Shown here: one piece after another, positions 29,171-38,441 of the stretch
Position numbering within the stretch: the stretch's first letter is position 1
Layout of the letters: the number at the start of each line of letters is the position of its first letter
Origin: Roseibium aggregatum IAM 12614
GTDB lineage: Bacteria; Pseudomonadota; Alphaproteobacteria; Rhizobiales; Stappiaceae
Direction of reading: 5' to 3'
NCBI RefSeq assembly: GCF_000168975.1
Contig: NZ_AAUW01000013.1
Location: forward strand, 121,947-185,946
DNA length: 64,000 nucleotides
Position numbers and translations under genes: made by a program
The notes under the pieces: generated by a model
Told to the model about the DNA's origin: nothing
The model's database searches: none
Seen by the model: the letters and a program-made list of their open reading frames with translations, nothing else

Positions 29171-30708
29171 CGTTTCTTGCCCTTGCCCATGCCCGGAAAT
29201 CCGGGAAGTTTCGGACCGCCGAGGCCCGGAAGACCCGGCATGCCCATGCCTGGCGGCAGACCGCCACCCATGCCGCCGGGCAGGCCTTTCGGCATCTCCA
29301 TGCCGCCCGGCAACTTGCCGGACTTGGCCATTTCCTCAAGCTGCTTGGGGTCGACGTCCGGCATTCTGCCGCCGCCGAGGCCGCCCATCAGCTTGCCCAG
29401 CATGCCTTTGCCCTTGCCCATCTTCTTCATCATGTCCGCCATCTGGCGGTGCATCTTCAGAAGCTTGTTGACGTCGGCCACATCCATGCCCGAGCCGGCA
29501 GCAATACGCTTCTTGCGGCTGGCCTTGAGCAGTTCGGGCTTCTGACGTTCGGCAGGTGTCATGGATTCGATGATGGCGACCTGGCGCTTGAACATCTTGT
29601 CGTCGATGTTCGCTGCCTCGATCTGCTTCTTCATCTTGCCGACACCCGGCAACATGCCCATCATGCCGGACATGCCGCCCAGTTTTTCCATCTGGCGAAG
29701 CTGCTCGGCGAGATCTTCCAGGTCGAAATGACCCTTCTGCATCTTCTTCGCCATTTTCGCGGCCTGTTCCGCGTCGATGGCTTCGGCGGCCTTTTCGACC
29801 AGCGAGACGATGTCGCCCATGCCGAGGATGCGGTCGGCAATCCGGCGCGGGTGGAAGTCTTCAAGAGCGTCTGATTTTTCGCCGGTACCGATCAGCTTGA
29901 CCGGCTTGCCGGTGACCGCCTGCATGGAGAGCGCCGCACCGCCGCGGCCATCACCGTCCATACGGGTCAGGGCAATACCGGTGATGCCGACGCGCTCATC
30001 GAAGCTCTGCGCCAGGTTGACGGCGTCCTGACCTGTCAGGCTATCAGCGACCAGCAGGATTTCATGCGGTTGGGCAGCGGCCTTGACCTCTGCCATTTCC
30101 ACCATCAGCGGCTCGTCAATATGAATACGGCCGGCGGTGTCGAGCATGACCACGTCATAACCGCCGAGCTTGGCGGCGGACATGGCCCGCTTGGCGATCT
30201 CGACCGGGCCCTGGCCGGCGACGATCGGAAGCGTGTCGATATCGTTCTGCTCACCCAGAACCTTCAGCTGCTCCTGGGCCGCCGGACGGCGGGTGTCGAG
30301 CGACGCCATCAGCACCTTGCGCTTGTCGCGCTGGGTCATGCGGCGGGCGATCTTGGCCGTGGTGGTGGTTTTACCGGAACCTTGCAGACCGACCATCATG
30401 ATCGCCACCGGTGCGGGAGCGTTCAGATCGATCGGATGGGCTTCTTCACCGAGCATCTCGACCAGCTGGTCATGAACGATCTTCACGACCATCTGGCCCG
30501 GCGTCACTGACTTGACCACCTCGGCACCGACGGCGCGGTTGCGCACCTTGTCGGTGAAGGAACGTACGATCGGCAGCGCGACGTCGGCCTCGATCAGCGC
30601 GCGGCGGATTTCGCGCAGCGCCTCGTTGACGTCGTTTTCCGACAGCGCACCGCGGCCGGTGAGCTTGTCGAAAATACCGCTTAGTCGATCGGACAGGCTT
30701 TCAAACAT
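29167..30708 (-). CDS. ffh: Signal recognition particle protein Ffh
   Basis: The SRP54 homologue that binds signal sequences and 4.5S RNA and docks with FtsY. The 513-residue protein has the N-domain (MFESLSDRLSGIFDKLTGRG), the G-domain with VGLQGSGKTTTTAKIA (near residue 107), DTRRPAAQEQL, DTAGR and TRMDGDGRGG, and a Met/Gly-rich M-domain ending in a Pro/Gly/Met tail. The ATG at 30708 gives the standard N-terminus; the open frame upstream is not coding. It is first in the operon with chorismate mutase and rpsP. Confidence 0.98.
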   Translation of the reverse strand: MFESLSDRLSGIFDKLTGRGALSENDVNEALREIRRALIEADVALPIVRSFTDKVRNRAVGAEVVKSVTPGQMVVKIVHDQLVEMLGEEAHPIDLNAPAPVAIMMVGLQGSGKTTTTAKIARRMTQRDKRKVLMASLDTRRPAAQEQLKVLGEQNDIDTLPIVAGQGPVEIAKRAMSAAKLGGYDVVMLDTAGRIHIDEPLMVEMAEVKAAAQPHEILLVADSLTGQDAVNLAQSFDERVGITGIALTRMDGDGRGGAALSMQAVTGKPVKLIGTGEKSDALEDFHPRRIADRILGMGDIVSLVEKAAEAIDAEQAAKMAKKMQKGHFDLEDLAEQLRQMEKLGGMSGMMGMLPGVGKMKKQIEAANIDDKMFKRQVAIIESMTPAERQKPELLKASRKKRIAAGSGMDVADVNKLLKMHRQMADMMKKMGKGKGMLGKLMGGLGGGRMPDVDPKQLEEMAKSGKLPGGMEMPKGLPGGMGGGLPPGMGMPGLPGLGGPKLPGFPGMGKGKKR

Positions 30709-31010
30709 CAGTAGTCCTTGAATGGTCTCGGTTTCGGGAAGTCTCCCGAACCATATGGGCAACCGCCGGTCATTTCCAACCGGATCAATCCGCGCAAAGC
30801 AGTTTGACACCCGAGGGCGCAACGCGCTGTCGGATGGTAACCTCCGGGATCTCTTTACACCTTTGCGGGTCCCGGTCGGCGGATCGAATTTTCAATCACT
30901 CATATGGAGTTGGCGGGTCTATGCCCGAAACGCGGGCAAGAGTCAAGGAAGCTGCCGAAAATCGCCCCGCGGCTGAAACGCACTTCTCGATACCGCGGGT
31001 CTTTCCCGGC
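30709..31010. other. Intergenic region upstream of ffh
   Basis: About 300 bases between ffh and the cupin gene. It should hold the ffh promoter. I see no gene, repeat or structured RNA in it. Confidence 0.6.
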
Positions 31011-31373
31011 CTAGTCGACGATGAACAGCTTTGCGCCGGTCGTGGTCGACGACCTGTGCGCCGCATCGCCAAAGTCGGAAACCTGATAGCTCATCCCCGC
31101 GGTCAGCGTGGTCTTCGAACCATCCTTCAGCTCCGAGACAAGTTCACCTTCCAGAACCAGAAGAATATGCCCCCTGTCGCACCAGTGATCCGCCAGATAG
31201 CCCTCAGAATACTCCACGTGCCGGATGCGGATATCGCCGATATTCACAGTCCGCCAGAACGCAGTTCCAGTCTCGCCGGGATGTTCCGTCGGTTCGATTT
31301 TCGACCAGTCGGTCACGGTGAACGGTAAATCCGGAATTTTCAATTCAGCCGCCTGTAGGTGGATGCGCTGCAC
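31011..31373 (-). CDS. DHCW-motif cupin-fold protein
   Basis: A single-domain cupin of 120 residues. The name-giving motif is ADHWCDRGHILLVLEGEL (near residues 62-78), where Asp-His-x-Cys replaces the usual first cupin metal motif, followed by the second motif around SYQVSDFGDAAHRS. The function is unknown; cupins of this group are small stand-alone proteins. It is not in an obvious operon. Confidence 0.85.
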   Translation of the reverse strand: MQRIHLQAAELKIPDLPFTVTDWSKIEPTEHPGETGTAFWRTVNIGDIRIRHVEYSEGYLADHWCDRGHILLVLEGELVSELKDGSKTTLTAGMSYQVSDFGDAAHRSSTTTGAKLFIVD

Positions 31374-31451
31374 CAGCTTTAGGAGAAATGCGGAAATAGC
31401 GCAACGGCGAGACCGTGCCGCTGGATCGCAATTGCGTGCCGGACATATATG

Positions 31452-32066
31452 TCACGCCATCAGCGCCTGGGTGCTGATCGCAATCGAAGTCAGGATGGCA
31501 GCGGTCAGCAGCACAGCGGCCAGACCCAGAAGAAGACCGAAAATGACCACCAGCCCGTCGCGTTCCACGATGCCGACGCCGGCAATGAACAGCGCGACCG
31601 CCGGAAACCAGCCGCTGAGCGGCACGGGCAGAAACAACGTGAACGCGATGACAAACAACGCAAGCCCGAGCAAGCGCTCATGTTTTCGCGCGAACAGACC
31701 TTCGTACCGGTGGGCCAGCACGCGCTCCAGCCGCATTGTGACAGGACGCAGGCGCACCATCGTTCGCCGCAGCTTGTTGTGATTGAGAGACAGGCGAGCA
31801 AGCGGCCTGGGCAGTTTCACATGAGGAAAGCCGAGCACCATCTGGAACGTGGTGACGAGCACCGGCAGACCGGTGACCAGCGAGGAGCCGGGAGGCAACG
31901 GCAGAAGCGTCAACAGGGAAAACAGCACGATCGCCCAGCCGAACGACGTCTCGCCCAACGCCAGCAGCAAGTTGCCGAGCGTCAGTGTGCCGTCCCGGTG
32001 CTGGTCGCGTGATGTCCGCAGGATCGGGAGCGACAGCGAAGGTCTTCGGCGTCTTTCGCCCTGCAT
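31452..32066 (-). CDS. ExoD family exopolysaccharide-associated membrane protein
   Basis: A 204-residue protein with about four membrane helices, including FGWAIVLFSLLTLLPLPPGSSLVTGLPVLV and LLGLALFVIAFTLFLPVPLSGWFPAVALFIAG. The paired hydrophobic segments with PLPPGSS and PVPLSGWFP are hallmarks of ExoD. In Sinorhizobium ExoD affects exopolysaccharide production and alkali tolerance; its molecular role is not known. It stands alone, and no exo cluster is nearby. Confidence 0.88.
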   Translation of the reverse strand: MQGERRRRPSLSLPILRTSRDQHRDGTLTLGNLLLALGETSFGWAIVLFSLLTLLPLPPGSSLVTGLPVLVTTFQMVLGFPHVKLPRPLARLSLNHNKLRRTMVRLRPVTMRLERVLAHRYEGLFARKHERLLGLALFVIAFTLFLPVPLSGWFPAVALFIAGVGIVERDGLVVIFGLLLGLAAVLLTAAILTSIAISTQALMA

Positions 32067-32199
32067 TCAAGTTTTCCGTTACAGCTTCTCAGTCGCGCCG
32101 GGTCTATCATCCTGTTTGAAATAAATCCAACGCCGAGTGGCACAACGCCAAGTGTTTCGCTGTTCGGCAGAGAAAGGCACTCCGGACAGGCTAGTGCTG

Positions 32200-33072
32200 T
32201 CAGTCCCGCTTCGACGTCTCGTATTTGGCTGAAACCTCGTAATAGTCGTTGAAACCGATCCGCTCGCGCAGTTCCTTGAAGTCCATCAGATCCGGCGTGC
32301 GGTCCCGGTCGGCCTTCAGTTTCTCAAGCGTTGCCACCATCGCCTTCATGGCGCTGGCCATCAGGGTCAGCGGATAGGCGGCAATGGCGTAGCCGATGTC
32401 CTGCAGCTCTTTGTGGGAAAGGTCCGGCGTCTCGCCGCCTTCCACGATGTTGGCCATCTTCGGCCCCGGCAGTTCCCGGCAGATCTCCTGCATTTCGGCC
32501 ACCGTCTTGGGCGCTTCGACAAAGAGGATATCGGCGCCGAGTTCCTTGAACCTGGCCGCCCGGGCGATTGCCTCGGCAAGACCATGCTCGTGACGGGCAT
32601 CTGTACGGGCGAGGATCAGGATATCGGCGCCCGCTTCCTTGGCGTCCTGCGCCGCGCGGATCCGGTCAAAGGCTTCTTCGCGGGAAACAACCGCCTTGCC
32701 CGGTGTGTGGCCGCAGCGCTTCGGGGCGACCTGATCCTCGATCATCACAGCGGCGGCACCGGCCTTGGCCATGCCGGTCACCGTGCGGCGCACGTTCATG
32801 GCATTGCCATAGCCGGTATCGCCATCCGCCAGCAGCGGAATACCGATGGCATCGGTAATATTGCGTGCCTGATCAAGCACCTCGCCATAGGACATCAGCC
32901 CGAGATCCGGCTGGCCGATCCGCGATGCGGAGGCGGCAAAGCCCGACATGAAGGTGAGATCGAACCCGGCCTGCTCGATCAGCTTGGCTGACAAGGCATC
33001 GTAGCAGCAGGGCATGACGTGGAGTTTCGGCTGCTCCAGCAGCGCGCGGAGCAAATCTGCCGGTGACGGCAT
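32200..33072 (-). CDS. Isocitrate lyase/PEP mutase family enzyme
   Basis: A (beta/alpha)8-barrel enzyme of 290 residues. Metal and substrate residues are visible in LADGDTGYGNAMNV (near residue 80) and IEDQVAPKRCGHTPGKAVV (near residue 115). The KRCGH motif carries the Cys that acts as general acid in true C-C lyases such as methylisocitrate, dimethylmalate or related malate-derivative lyases, so this is more likely a lyase or oxaloacetate decarboxylase than a PEP mutase. It starts 10 bases after the end of dctM and should be co-transcribed with the TRAP transporter. Confidence 0.9.
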   Translation of the reverse strand: MPSPADLLRALLEQPKLHVMPCCYDALSAKLIEQAGFDLTFMSGFAASASRIGQPDLGLMSYGEVLDQARNITDAIGIPLLADGDTGYGNAMNVRRTVTGMAKAGAAAVMIEDQVAPKRCGHTPGKAVVSREEAFDRIRAAQDAKEAGADILILARTDARHEHGLAEAIARAARFKELGADILFVEAPKTVAEMQEICRELPGPKMANIVEGGETPDLSHKELQDIGYAIAAYPLTLMASAMKAMVATLEKLKADRDRTPDLMDFKELRERIGFNDYYEVSAKYETSKRD

Positions 33073-33082
33073 GACAAAAACC

Positions 33083-34357
33083 TCAGAACTTGAACGGAAG
33101 ATAGAGTGCGAGATCGGTCCAGACATACAGGATCGCGACCGAAACCAACATGATCACCAGGAACGGCAACACCCCACGCGAGACATCGGACAGCTTCGAT
33201 CGCGCTACCGACTGGATGACATAAAGATTGAGCCCGACCGGTGGTGTGATCAGGGCACATTCCACCATCACGACCATATAGACCCCGAACCAGATCGGAT
33301 CGAACCCCAGCGCCATGGCCGCCGGCAACAGCACCGGTGTCATGATCAGCACCATGGACAGCGCCTCGAACACCAGCCCCATGATCAGCAGCACGATCGA
33401 CACCACAATGATGAACGCCAGAGGCGTATCGATGGTCTGGCCGATGAAGACCGATATGTCCTGCGGGATCCGATAGAGAGTGATCGCCTTTCCGAATACC
33501 TTGGCTCCGGCGATGATCAGCACGATCGCAACCGTCGTCACCATGGCGTCGAACGCGGCTTCCTTCAGCCCCTGCCAGGTGAGCGTGCGCAAGATCGGCC
33601 CGGTGATCAGAAGCGCCACGGCAAAGCCGATGGCGGCGGCTTCCGTTGGTGTTGCGGCACCACTGTAGATCGCGCCGATGACCACCAGCGCCAGCAGGAT
33701 CGAGGGAAACGCCCGCACGGTTGCCCGCAGTCGCTCATCCCAGCTTGACGCCGGCTCCGGCGTGTAGCCGCCGAACCAGCGGGCATAGACCATGGAAAAA
33801 ACGATGAAGAACACCACCAGCAGCAGACCCGGTCCGACGCCCGCCAGAAACAGCGCGATCACCGATTGTTCGGTAACGAAGCCGTAGACGATCATCGGGA
33901 TCGACGGCGGGATCAGAATGCCGAGGGTGCCGCCGGCGGCCAGCAGGCCATAGACGAATTTCCGTTCATAGCCGCGCTGGATCATTTCCGGGATCGCAAC
34001 CGTACCGATGGTCGCGGCCGTTGCGACCGACGATCCGGAGATCGCGGCGAAGATGGCGCAAGAGAGAATGGTCGCGACGGCCAGTCCGCCCGGCCAATGG
34101 CCGACCCAGGCATGAACGGCGGCAAACAGATCCCGTCCGACCCCGCCCTTGAGCAGGATGTTCGACATCAGAAGAAACAGCGGCACTGCCAAAAGAATGA
34201 ACCCGTCGAGTGTCGACAGGATCGCCTGAGGCGCCATTAAGGGCGAGAAACCGCCAAGAATGAGCATCGCCAGACCGAGGCCGCCCAGCGCGAAGGCAAC
34301 CGGCACCCGGATCAGCAACAAGGAGAACAACGCAGCGAGAATGAAAACTGTGGTCAT
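33083..34357 (-). CDS. dctM: TRAP transporter large permease (DctM)
   Basis: The 12-helix sodium-driven transport subunit of a tripartite ATP-independent periplasmic transporter (424 residues). Typical segments are PLFLLMSNILLKGGVGRDLF, GSSVATAATIGTVAIPEM, PPSIPMIVYGFVTEQS and VECALITPPVGLNLYVIQSV. Its start overlaps the end of dctQ by four bases. With dctQ, dctP and the lyase-family gene downstream it forms one unit; the substrate is likely a carboxylate, by family and neighbour. Confidence 0.95.
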   Translation of the reverse strand: MTTVFILAALFSLLLIRVPVAFALGGLGLAMLILGGFSPLMAPQAILSTLDGFILLAVPLFLLMSNILLKGGVGRDLFAAVHAWVGHWPGGLAVATILSCAIFAAISGSSVATAATIGTVAIPEMIQRGYERKFVYGLLAAGGTLGILIPPSIPMIVYGFVTEQSVIALFLAGVGPGLLLVVFFIVFSMVYARWFGGYTPEPASSWDERLRATVRAFPSILLALVVIGAIYSGAATPTEAAAIGFAVALLITGPILRTLTWQGLKEAAFDAMVTTVAIVLIIAGAKVFGKAITLYRIPQDISVFIGQTIDTPLAFIIVVSIVLLIMGLVFEALSMVLIMTPVLLPAAMALGFDPIWFGVYMVVMVECALITPPVGLNLYVIQSVARSKLSDVSRGVLPFLVIMLVSVAILYVWTDLALYLPFKF

Positions 34358-34848
34358 TCCATAATCACCGCTTCATGATCGCCCGACTTGGGCTTCTTGC
34401 CCAGTTCGATGAGAGCCTGCACGAATAAAAGCGCGAACCCGAAAGGAACCGAGAGTTCGGAAATCCACATGGGAAGGTCCAGCATGGTGCCCGACGTGCG
34501 GCCCCGCTCGAAGGAATCGTAGAATATCCCGCCGCCTTTCCAGGCGACCAGGATGCTGAACACCGCGACAAAACCCATGGCAAGCACATGACAAACCCGG
34601 CGCCAGACCGGGCTCAACTGGTCCGTCAAAGCGTCGACCGCAATGTGCCGTCCGGTCTTCAACAACCAGGGCATGGCAAGCATGGTGCCCCAGATCAGGC
34701 ACAACTGGGACAGCTCCGACGCCCAGATGGTGGGAGCAATGAAGAGATACCGCGCCAGCACTTCATAGGTGAGCATGCAGCCCACGGCGACGAACAGGAA
34801 CGCGGCGACCCAGGCGAAGGCCTGGAGAAAAAAATAGAAGGCTTTCAT
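34354..34848 (-). CDS. dctQ: TRAP transporter small permease (DctQ)
   Basis: The four-helix small subunit of the TRAP transporter (164 residues). It has the DctQ pattern VAVGCMLTYEVLARYLF, WASELSQLCLIWGTMLAMPWLLKTGRHIAVD and a last helix with PFGFALLFVQALIELG. The ATG at 34848 was chosen because it opens the first helix; an upstream Met adds 17 unrelated residues. A strong hairpin lies in the 150-base gap between it and dctP. Confidence 0.92.
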   Translation of the reverse strand: MKAFYFFLQAFAWVAAFLFVAVGCMLTYEVLARYLFIAPTIWASELSQLCLIWGTMLAMPWLLKTGRHIAVDALTDQLSPVWRRVCHVLAMGFVAVFSILVAWKGGGIFYDSFERGRTSGTMLDLPMWISELSVPFGFALLFVQALIELGKKPKSGDHEAVIME

Positions 34849-34947
34849 GAAACCATCTGTCGATCGAGCAATCGGCAAGGCCGGGACTTGGAACGGCAAG
34901 TGAGGTCCGGGCGGCGCAGGATACCTGAGGTCCGGTATCCGTGCCCC

Positions 34948-34975
34948 GGAGCGGCCGGTTGCTCCCGGCCGCTCC
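34948..34975 (-). terminator. Intercistronic hairpin between dctP and dctQ
   Basis: GGAGCGGCCGG and CCGGCCGCTCC form an 11-bp stem with a 6-base loop and no T run. Placed between the binding protein and permease genes, it probably stabilises dctP mRNA or causes partial termination so that more binding protein than permease is made. Confidence 0.55.
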
Positions 34976-34998
34976 CGTCATTCATGATCCACAGACCG

Positions 34999-35991
34999 TC
35001 AGAATTTCTGAGCGGCTTCGAGAACCTGCTTGCCCAGCGGGCCTGCTTTTTCGACGAAGTTTTCATAGACCGGCTGGCTGACGCTCTTCCAGGCGGCCAT
35101 TTCTTCCTCCGTCGGAGTGTAGACCGTCATGCCGTTCTGCTTCGAAATCTCGTAAGCTTCGGCTTCGATCTGGGACATGCGGTCCCGCACATCGGCTTCC
35201 GCCTTAAGGGCGGCAGCCTCGATGATCTTCTTGTGCTCGTCCGGCAGGCTGTTCCAGAAATCCGAGTTCACCACCACGATAAACTCGATATCCGCATTGT
35301 TGGTGACGGTGATCGTGTCCATCACTTCCCAGAGCTTGCGAGACTTCACGCCGGAAACACCGGTCATGCCGGCATCCACCGTACCGCGCTGGTAGGCGAG
35401 ATACTGCTCCGAACCGGAAATCAGCGTCGGTGCGCCACCGGCCACGGTGACGAAATCACCGAGGGTCTTGCCGAAGACACGAACCTTCTTGCCCTTCAGA
35501 TCGTCCGGCGTTTTCAGCGGAGCACCATTGGACAGCATGATGGAGCCGCCGTAAGCCTGCCACCACAAAACGGTCGAGCCGGTTTCCGCGATCGCTTCGT
35601 CCAGCGGTCCGCGAACGGGAGAGCCTTTGGCAACAGCCTTACGGACCTTTTCTTCCGTATCGAACAGGAACGGCTGATAGAAGACGTCGACGGCGGGAAT
35701 GTCGCCGACATACCGGGTCAGGGATGCGACGCCCATTTCAATGGAGCCGCTGCCGACCGCCGCCGGAACCTCGTTGTCCTTGTAGAGCTGTGCGGAATCG
35801 TAGATCTCCACAGCAATGTCACCGTTGGAGTTTTTCTCGACTTCTTCCTTGAAAAGCTGGAGATTCTGGCCGAGATGGCTCGTCAGAGGCAATTGCAGCG
35901 AAATGCGCAAGGTGGTGTCTGCGGCCTGCGCCGAACCGGCTGCCAGGCCAAGCGCCATTGCTGCGCCAAGCGCCCAGGTAAGTGGTTTCAT
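34999..35991 (-). CDS. dctP: TRAP transporter substrate-binding protein (DctP)
   Basis: The periplasmic binding protein of the TRAP system (330 residues). A signal peptide ends near AQAADTT (residue 24). The DctP fold is seen in TLRISLQLPLTSHLGQNLQLFKEEVEKNSNGDI, KKVRVFGKTLGDFVTVAGGAP and the ligand-carboxylate Arg region AYQRGTVDAGMTG near residue 198. It is first in its operon, divergent from trkH across about 250 bases. Ligand unknown. Confidence 0.95.
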   Translation of the reverse strand: MKPLTWALGAAMALGLAAGSAQAADTTLRISLQLPLTSHLGQNLQLFKEEVEKNSNGDIAVEIYDSAQLYKDNEVPAAVGSGSIEMGVASLTRYVGDIPAVDVFYQPFLFDTEEKVRKAVAKGSPVRGPLDEAIAETGSTVLWWQAYGGSIMLSNGAPLKTPDDLKGKKVRVFGKTLGDFVTVAGGAPTLISGSEQYLAYQRGTVDAGMTGVSGVKSRKLWEVMDTITVTNNADIEFIVVVNSDFWNSLPDEHKKIIEAAALKAEADVRDRMSQIEAEAYEISKQNGMTVYTPTEEEMAAWKSVSQPVYENFVEKAGPLGKQVLEAAQKF

Positions 35992-36243
35992 GTTTTCCTC
36001 CCAAATTTATGAAATCACTCTGGCAAAGCCTCCCGGTCCGGTCAACATGATCTGGCGTACAGGTGTGTTTTAGAAGCATATTTGACGATGGTGCCAACGG
36101 CGAACCACCAACCCGCCCTTCAAGGTCTTCGGTGGGCCCAAAACCCGTCGGCCTTGCTTTTTGCGGTGCACAGGCAGATAACGAAAGTCTTTTGACACAC
36201 ACGCCTGCTGTCCTGACAGCCGACCGTTGCGGACGTCCAGTCT

Positions 36244-37683
36244 ATGAATTATCGCGCCATTGCGTTGCCAATCGGACGATTGCTCATCCTGATTTCAGTT
36301 TTGATGATCGTCCCCGGGATCGCGGATGTGTTCGCCAGAAACTCGGACTGGCAGGTCTTTCTGGTGTCGGCTCTCGTCCTGGGGACGGCCGGCCTGCTGA
36401 TGACCATGGCCTTTCAGGGAGAGCGGCCGCCGGGCCACTTCCGCGAAGCTATCCTGTTCGTCAATGCCGCCTGGTTCGCCTTTTCCTTCGCCGGCGCCGT
36501 CCCGTTCTACTTCAGCGGCCTCGGCATCAGCTTTACCGATGCCTTTTTCGAAACCGCCTCCGGCCTGACAACCACCGGTTCGACGATCCTGACCGGTCTC
36601 GACACCCTGCCACCCGGCATCCTGCTGTGGCGAGCCCTGCTGCAATGGGTTGGCGGCATCGGCGTGGTGGCCATCGGGATCTGGCTTCTGCCGGGCCTGC
36701 GCGTTGGCGGCAGCCAGCTCTTTGCCCTGGAATCTTCGGAAAACACCAGCAAGCCCTATGGCCATGTCGGCCCCTTCGTCTACCGGCTGCTGGCGCTTTA
36801 TGCAGGTCTTTCACTGAGCTGTGCCACACTTTACCTGCTGTGCGGAATGACCTTCTTCGAAGCGGTCATCCACTCCATGACCACCGTCTCGACCGGCGGC
36901 TTTTCGACGTCCGACCAGTCCTTCGGCCAATTCGACGGTCTGGCCGTCTACTGGGTCGCCTCGGTGTTCATGCTTGGCTCCGCCGTGCCGTTCCTTTATC
37001 TGATCCGCAGCATCGAGCGACGGCATTGGGTGAAGGACGTCCAGATCATGCTGCTGCTTGCCATTGTCGCCGCAGCCTCGATCAGCGTGTTCCTGTTCGA
37101 GCGGTTCATCGGACATGACACGCCGTTCCAGATGTTCACGTTCGCCGTCTTCAACGTGGTTTCGGTGATCACCACCACCGGCTACGCCGCCAACGACTAC
37201 CTGCAGTTCGGCCCGCCGGTCATCGCGATTTTCTTCGTGCTGACGTTCTTCGGCGGTTGCAGCGGCTCCACATCCGGCGGCTTCAAGATGTTCCGGATCG
37301 CGATCCTCGGCAGTTACATCCAGGGCCTGTTCCGGCGGATGATCCGCCCTCACCGCGTGGTCGAGCCAAGATACCAGGGCCGGGCCGTTTCAAACCCCGT
37401 CCTGGAAGGTGTGCTGATCTTCGCGGTTCTTTATGCCGGGGCCTTCGCGGCCTTTTCGCTGGTCTACATGATGCTTGGTCTCGATCTCGAGACGGCGCTC
37501 AGCGCCTCCATCACGGCTCTTGCGAATGTCGGTCCGGGCGTTGGTGAAACCATCGGTCCGTCGGGCACATTTCAGTCCCTGCCTGATCTCGCCAAGTGGT
37601 TCCTGGCGGTTCAGATGATCCTCGGACGGCTGGAAATTCTCGCAGGCATCCTGCTGCTGACGCCAGACTTCTGGCTGGACTAA
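36244..37683 (+). CDS. trkH: Trk/Ktr-type potassium transporter, TrkH subunit
   Basis: The channel-like membrane subunit of a potassium uptake system (479 residues). Selectivity-loop segments are visible in each repeat: TASGLTTTGSTILTGLDTLP, HSMTTVSTGGFSTSD, NVVSVITTTGYAANDY and TALANVGPGVG. The GGCSGSTSGGFKMFR segment between repeats three and four is also standard. The regulatory partner TrkA is not nearby. A terminator-like inverted repeat follows. Confidence 0.95.
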   Translation: MNYRAIALPIGRLLILISVLMIVPGIADVFARNSDWQVFLVSALVLGTAGLLMTMAFQGERPPGHFREAILFVNAAWFAFSFAGAVPFYFSGLGISFTDAFFETASGLTTTGSTILTGLDTLPPGILLWRALLQWVGGIGVVAIGIWLLPGLRVGGSQLFALESSENTSKPYGHVGPFVYRLLALYAGLSLSCATLYLLCGMTFFEAVIHSMTTVSTGGFSTSDQSFGQFDGLAVYWVASVFMLGSAVPFLYLIRSIERRHWVKDVQIMLLLAIVAAASISVFLFERFIGHDTPFQMFTFAVFNVVSVITTTGYAANDYLQFGPPVIAIFFVLTFFGGCSGSTSGGFKMFRIAILGSYIQGLFRRMIRPHRVVEPRYQGRAVSNPVLEGVLIFAVLYAGAFAAFSLVYMMLGLDLETALSASITALANVGPGVGETIGPSGTFQSLPDLAKWFLAVQMILGRLEILAGILLLTPDFWLD

Positions 37684-37724
37684 AGCCAGTCTGGCCGGAA
37701 AGGCTGCAACTCACTTTCGATCAC

Positions 37725-37760
37725 AAAAAACCACCGCCGGCGTGACCTTACCGGCGGTGG
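37725..37760 (-). terminator. Rho-independent terminator (EF-hand gene)
   Basis: CCACCGCCGG and CCGGCGGTGG form a perfect 10-bp stem with a 10-base loop. Read leftward it is followed by six T, so it ends the EF-hand transcript; it may also stop trkH readthrough. Confidence 0.85.
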
Positions 37761-37822
37761 TCTTGTTCGGACGATCTGGCTGCAGATGCAGCCGACGGGG
37801 GGTTTGATCGCCCGAAGCCGGA

Positions 37823-38053
37823 TTACGGCTGGACGGTTGCGAACTCGTCCGGATCCAGGAAGCTGTCCTGGTTCGCATCGGCCGCATTGAATGCATCTTC
37901 GGAAAGGGTCGGGACGGCTGCCGCGATTTCCTCGTAGGTGACGTAACCGTCCTGATCGAGGTCCACCGCCTCGAACGACATGCCCTGGGCAAGCGCTGCG
38001 GAAGACGCGGTAAAGGCACCGATCAGAAGAGCAGCAGTAAGACGTTTGGACAT
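37823..38053 (-). CDS. Small secreted EF-hand protein
   Basis: A 76-residue exported protein. The signal peptide (MSKRLTAALLIGAFTASSAALAQ) is followed by two EF-hand loops: DLDQDGYVTYEE (near residue 32) and DANQDSFLDPDE (near residue 59), each with Asp at loop positions 1, 3 and 5 and Glu at 12. It should bind two calcium ions in the periplasm. The ATG has a GGAGGT site seven bases upstream, and the rightward frame extension is not coding. Partner and role unknown. Confidence 0.9.
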   Translation of the reverse strand: MSKRLTAALLIGAFTASSAALAQGMSFEAVDLDQDGYVTYEEIAAAVPTLSEDAFNAADANQDSFLDPDEFATVQP

Positions 38054-38441
38054 GATATGACCTCCAATGGTTTGGGTCTTGTCAGGCTTCCCTGTGCCGT
38101 TCGGCTGTGGGAACCACCTGTTGTTCCGTCCGTTCGCCAGGCCCCTGCGACCCGCCGAACCGGAACGAGACAGACACTGCGGGCCGATCGCGACCGGCAA
38201 AGGGCAGCTCTTTGAAACCTTCGCGGCAATGTTGTGTTTGAGTATTACGATCAGCCACAGGTCGGCCAAACTGCCGTCATTTTTAACTATTTTGGGCAGT
38301 TCTGGGGCTTGAACCGGAAAAATCAAATTGAGTATCTGTTTGATTTTATTTGTAAATTCGAAACAAGTTCATTGAATATGACAAGCGCTTCGCGCCAGCG
38401 GCGCGAAGCAAACTCCGGCACTGTGCGGCGGCGCCCTCTGA
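38054..38441. other. Intergenic region, AT-rich, with hairpin
   Basis: Upstream region of the EF-hand gene and downstream region of yggS. It is AT-rich around 38236-38380. At 38387-38409 GCTTCGCGCC and GGCGCGAAGC form a 10-bp stem with a 3-base loop, 32 bases after the yggS stop, which probably ends or protects that transcript. No gene seen. Confidence 0.6.
38387..38409 (-). terminator. Hairpin downstream of yggS
   Basis: Perfect 10-bp stem with an AGC loop right after yggS. It lacks a strong T run on the leftward strand, so it is a weaker terminator candidate than others in the window. Confidence 0.45.
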
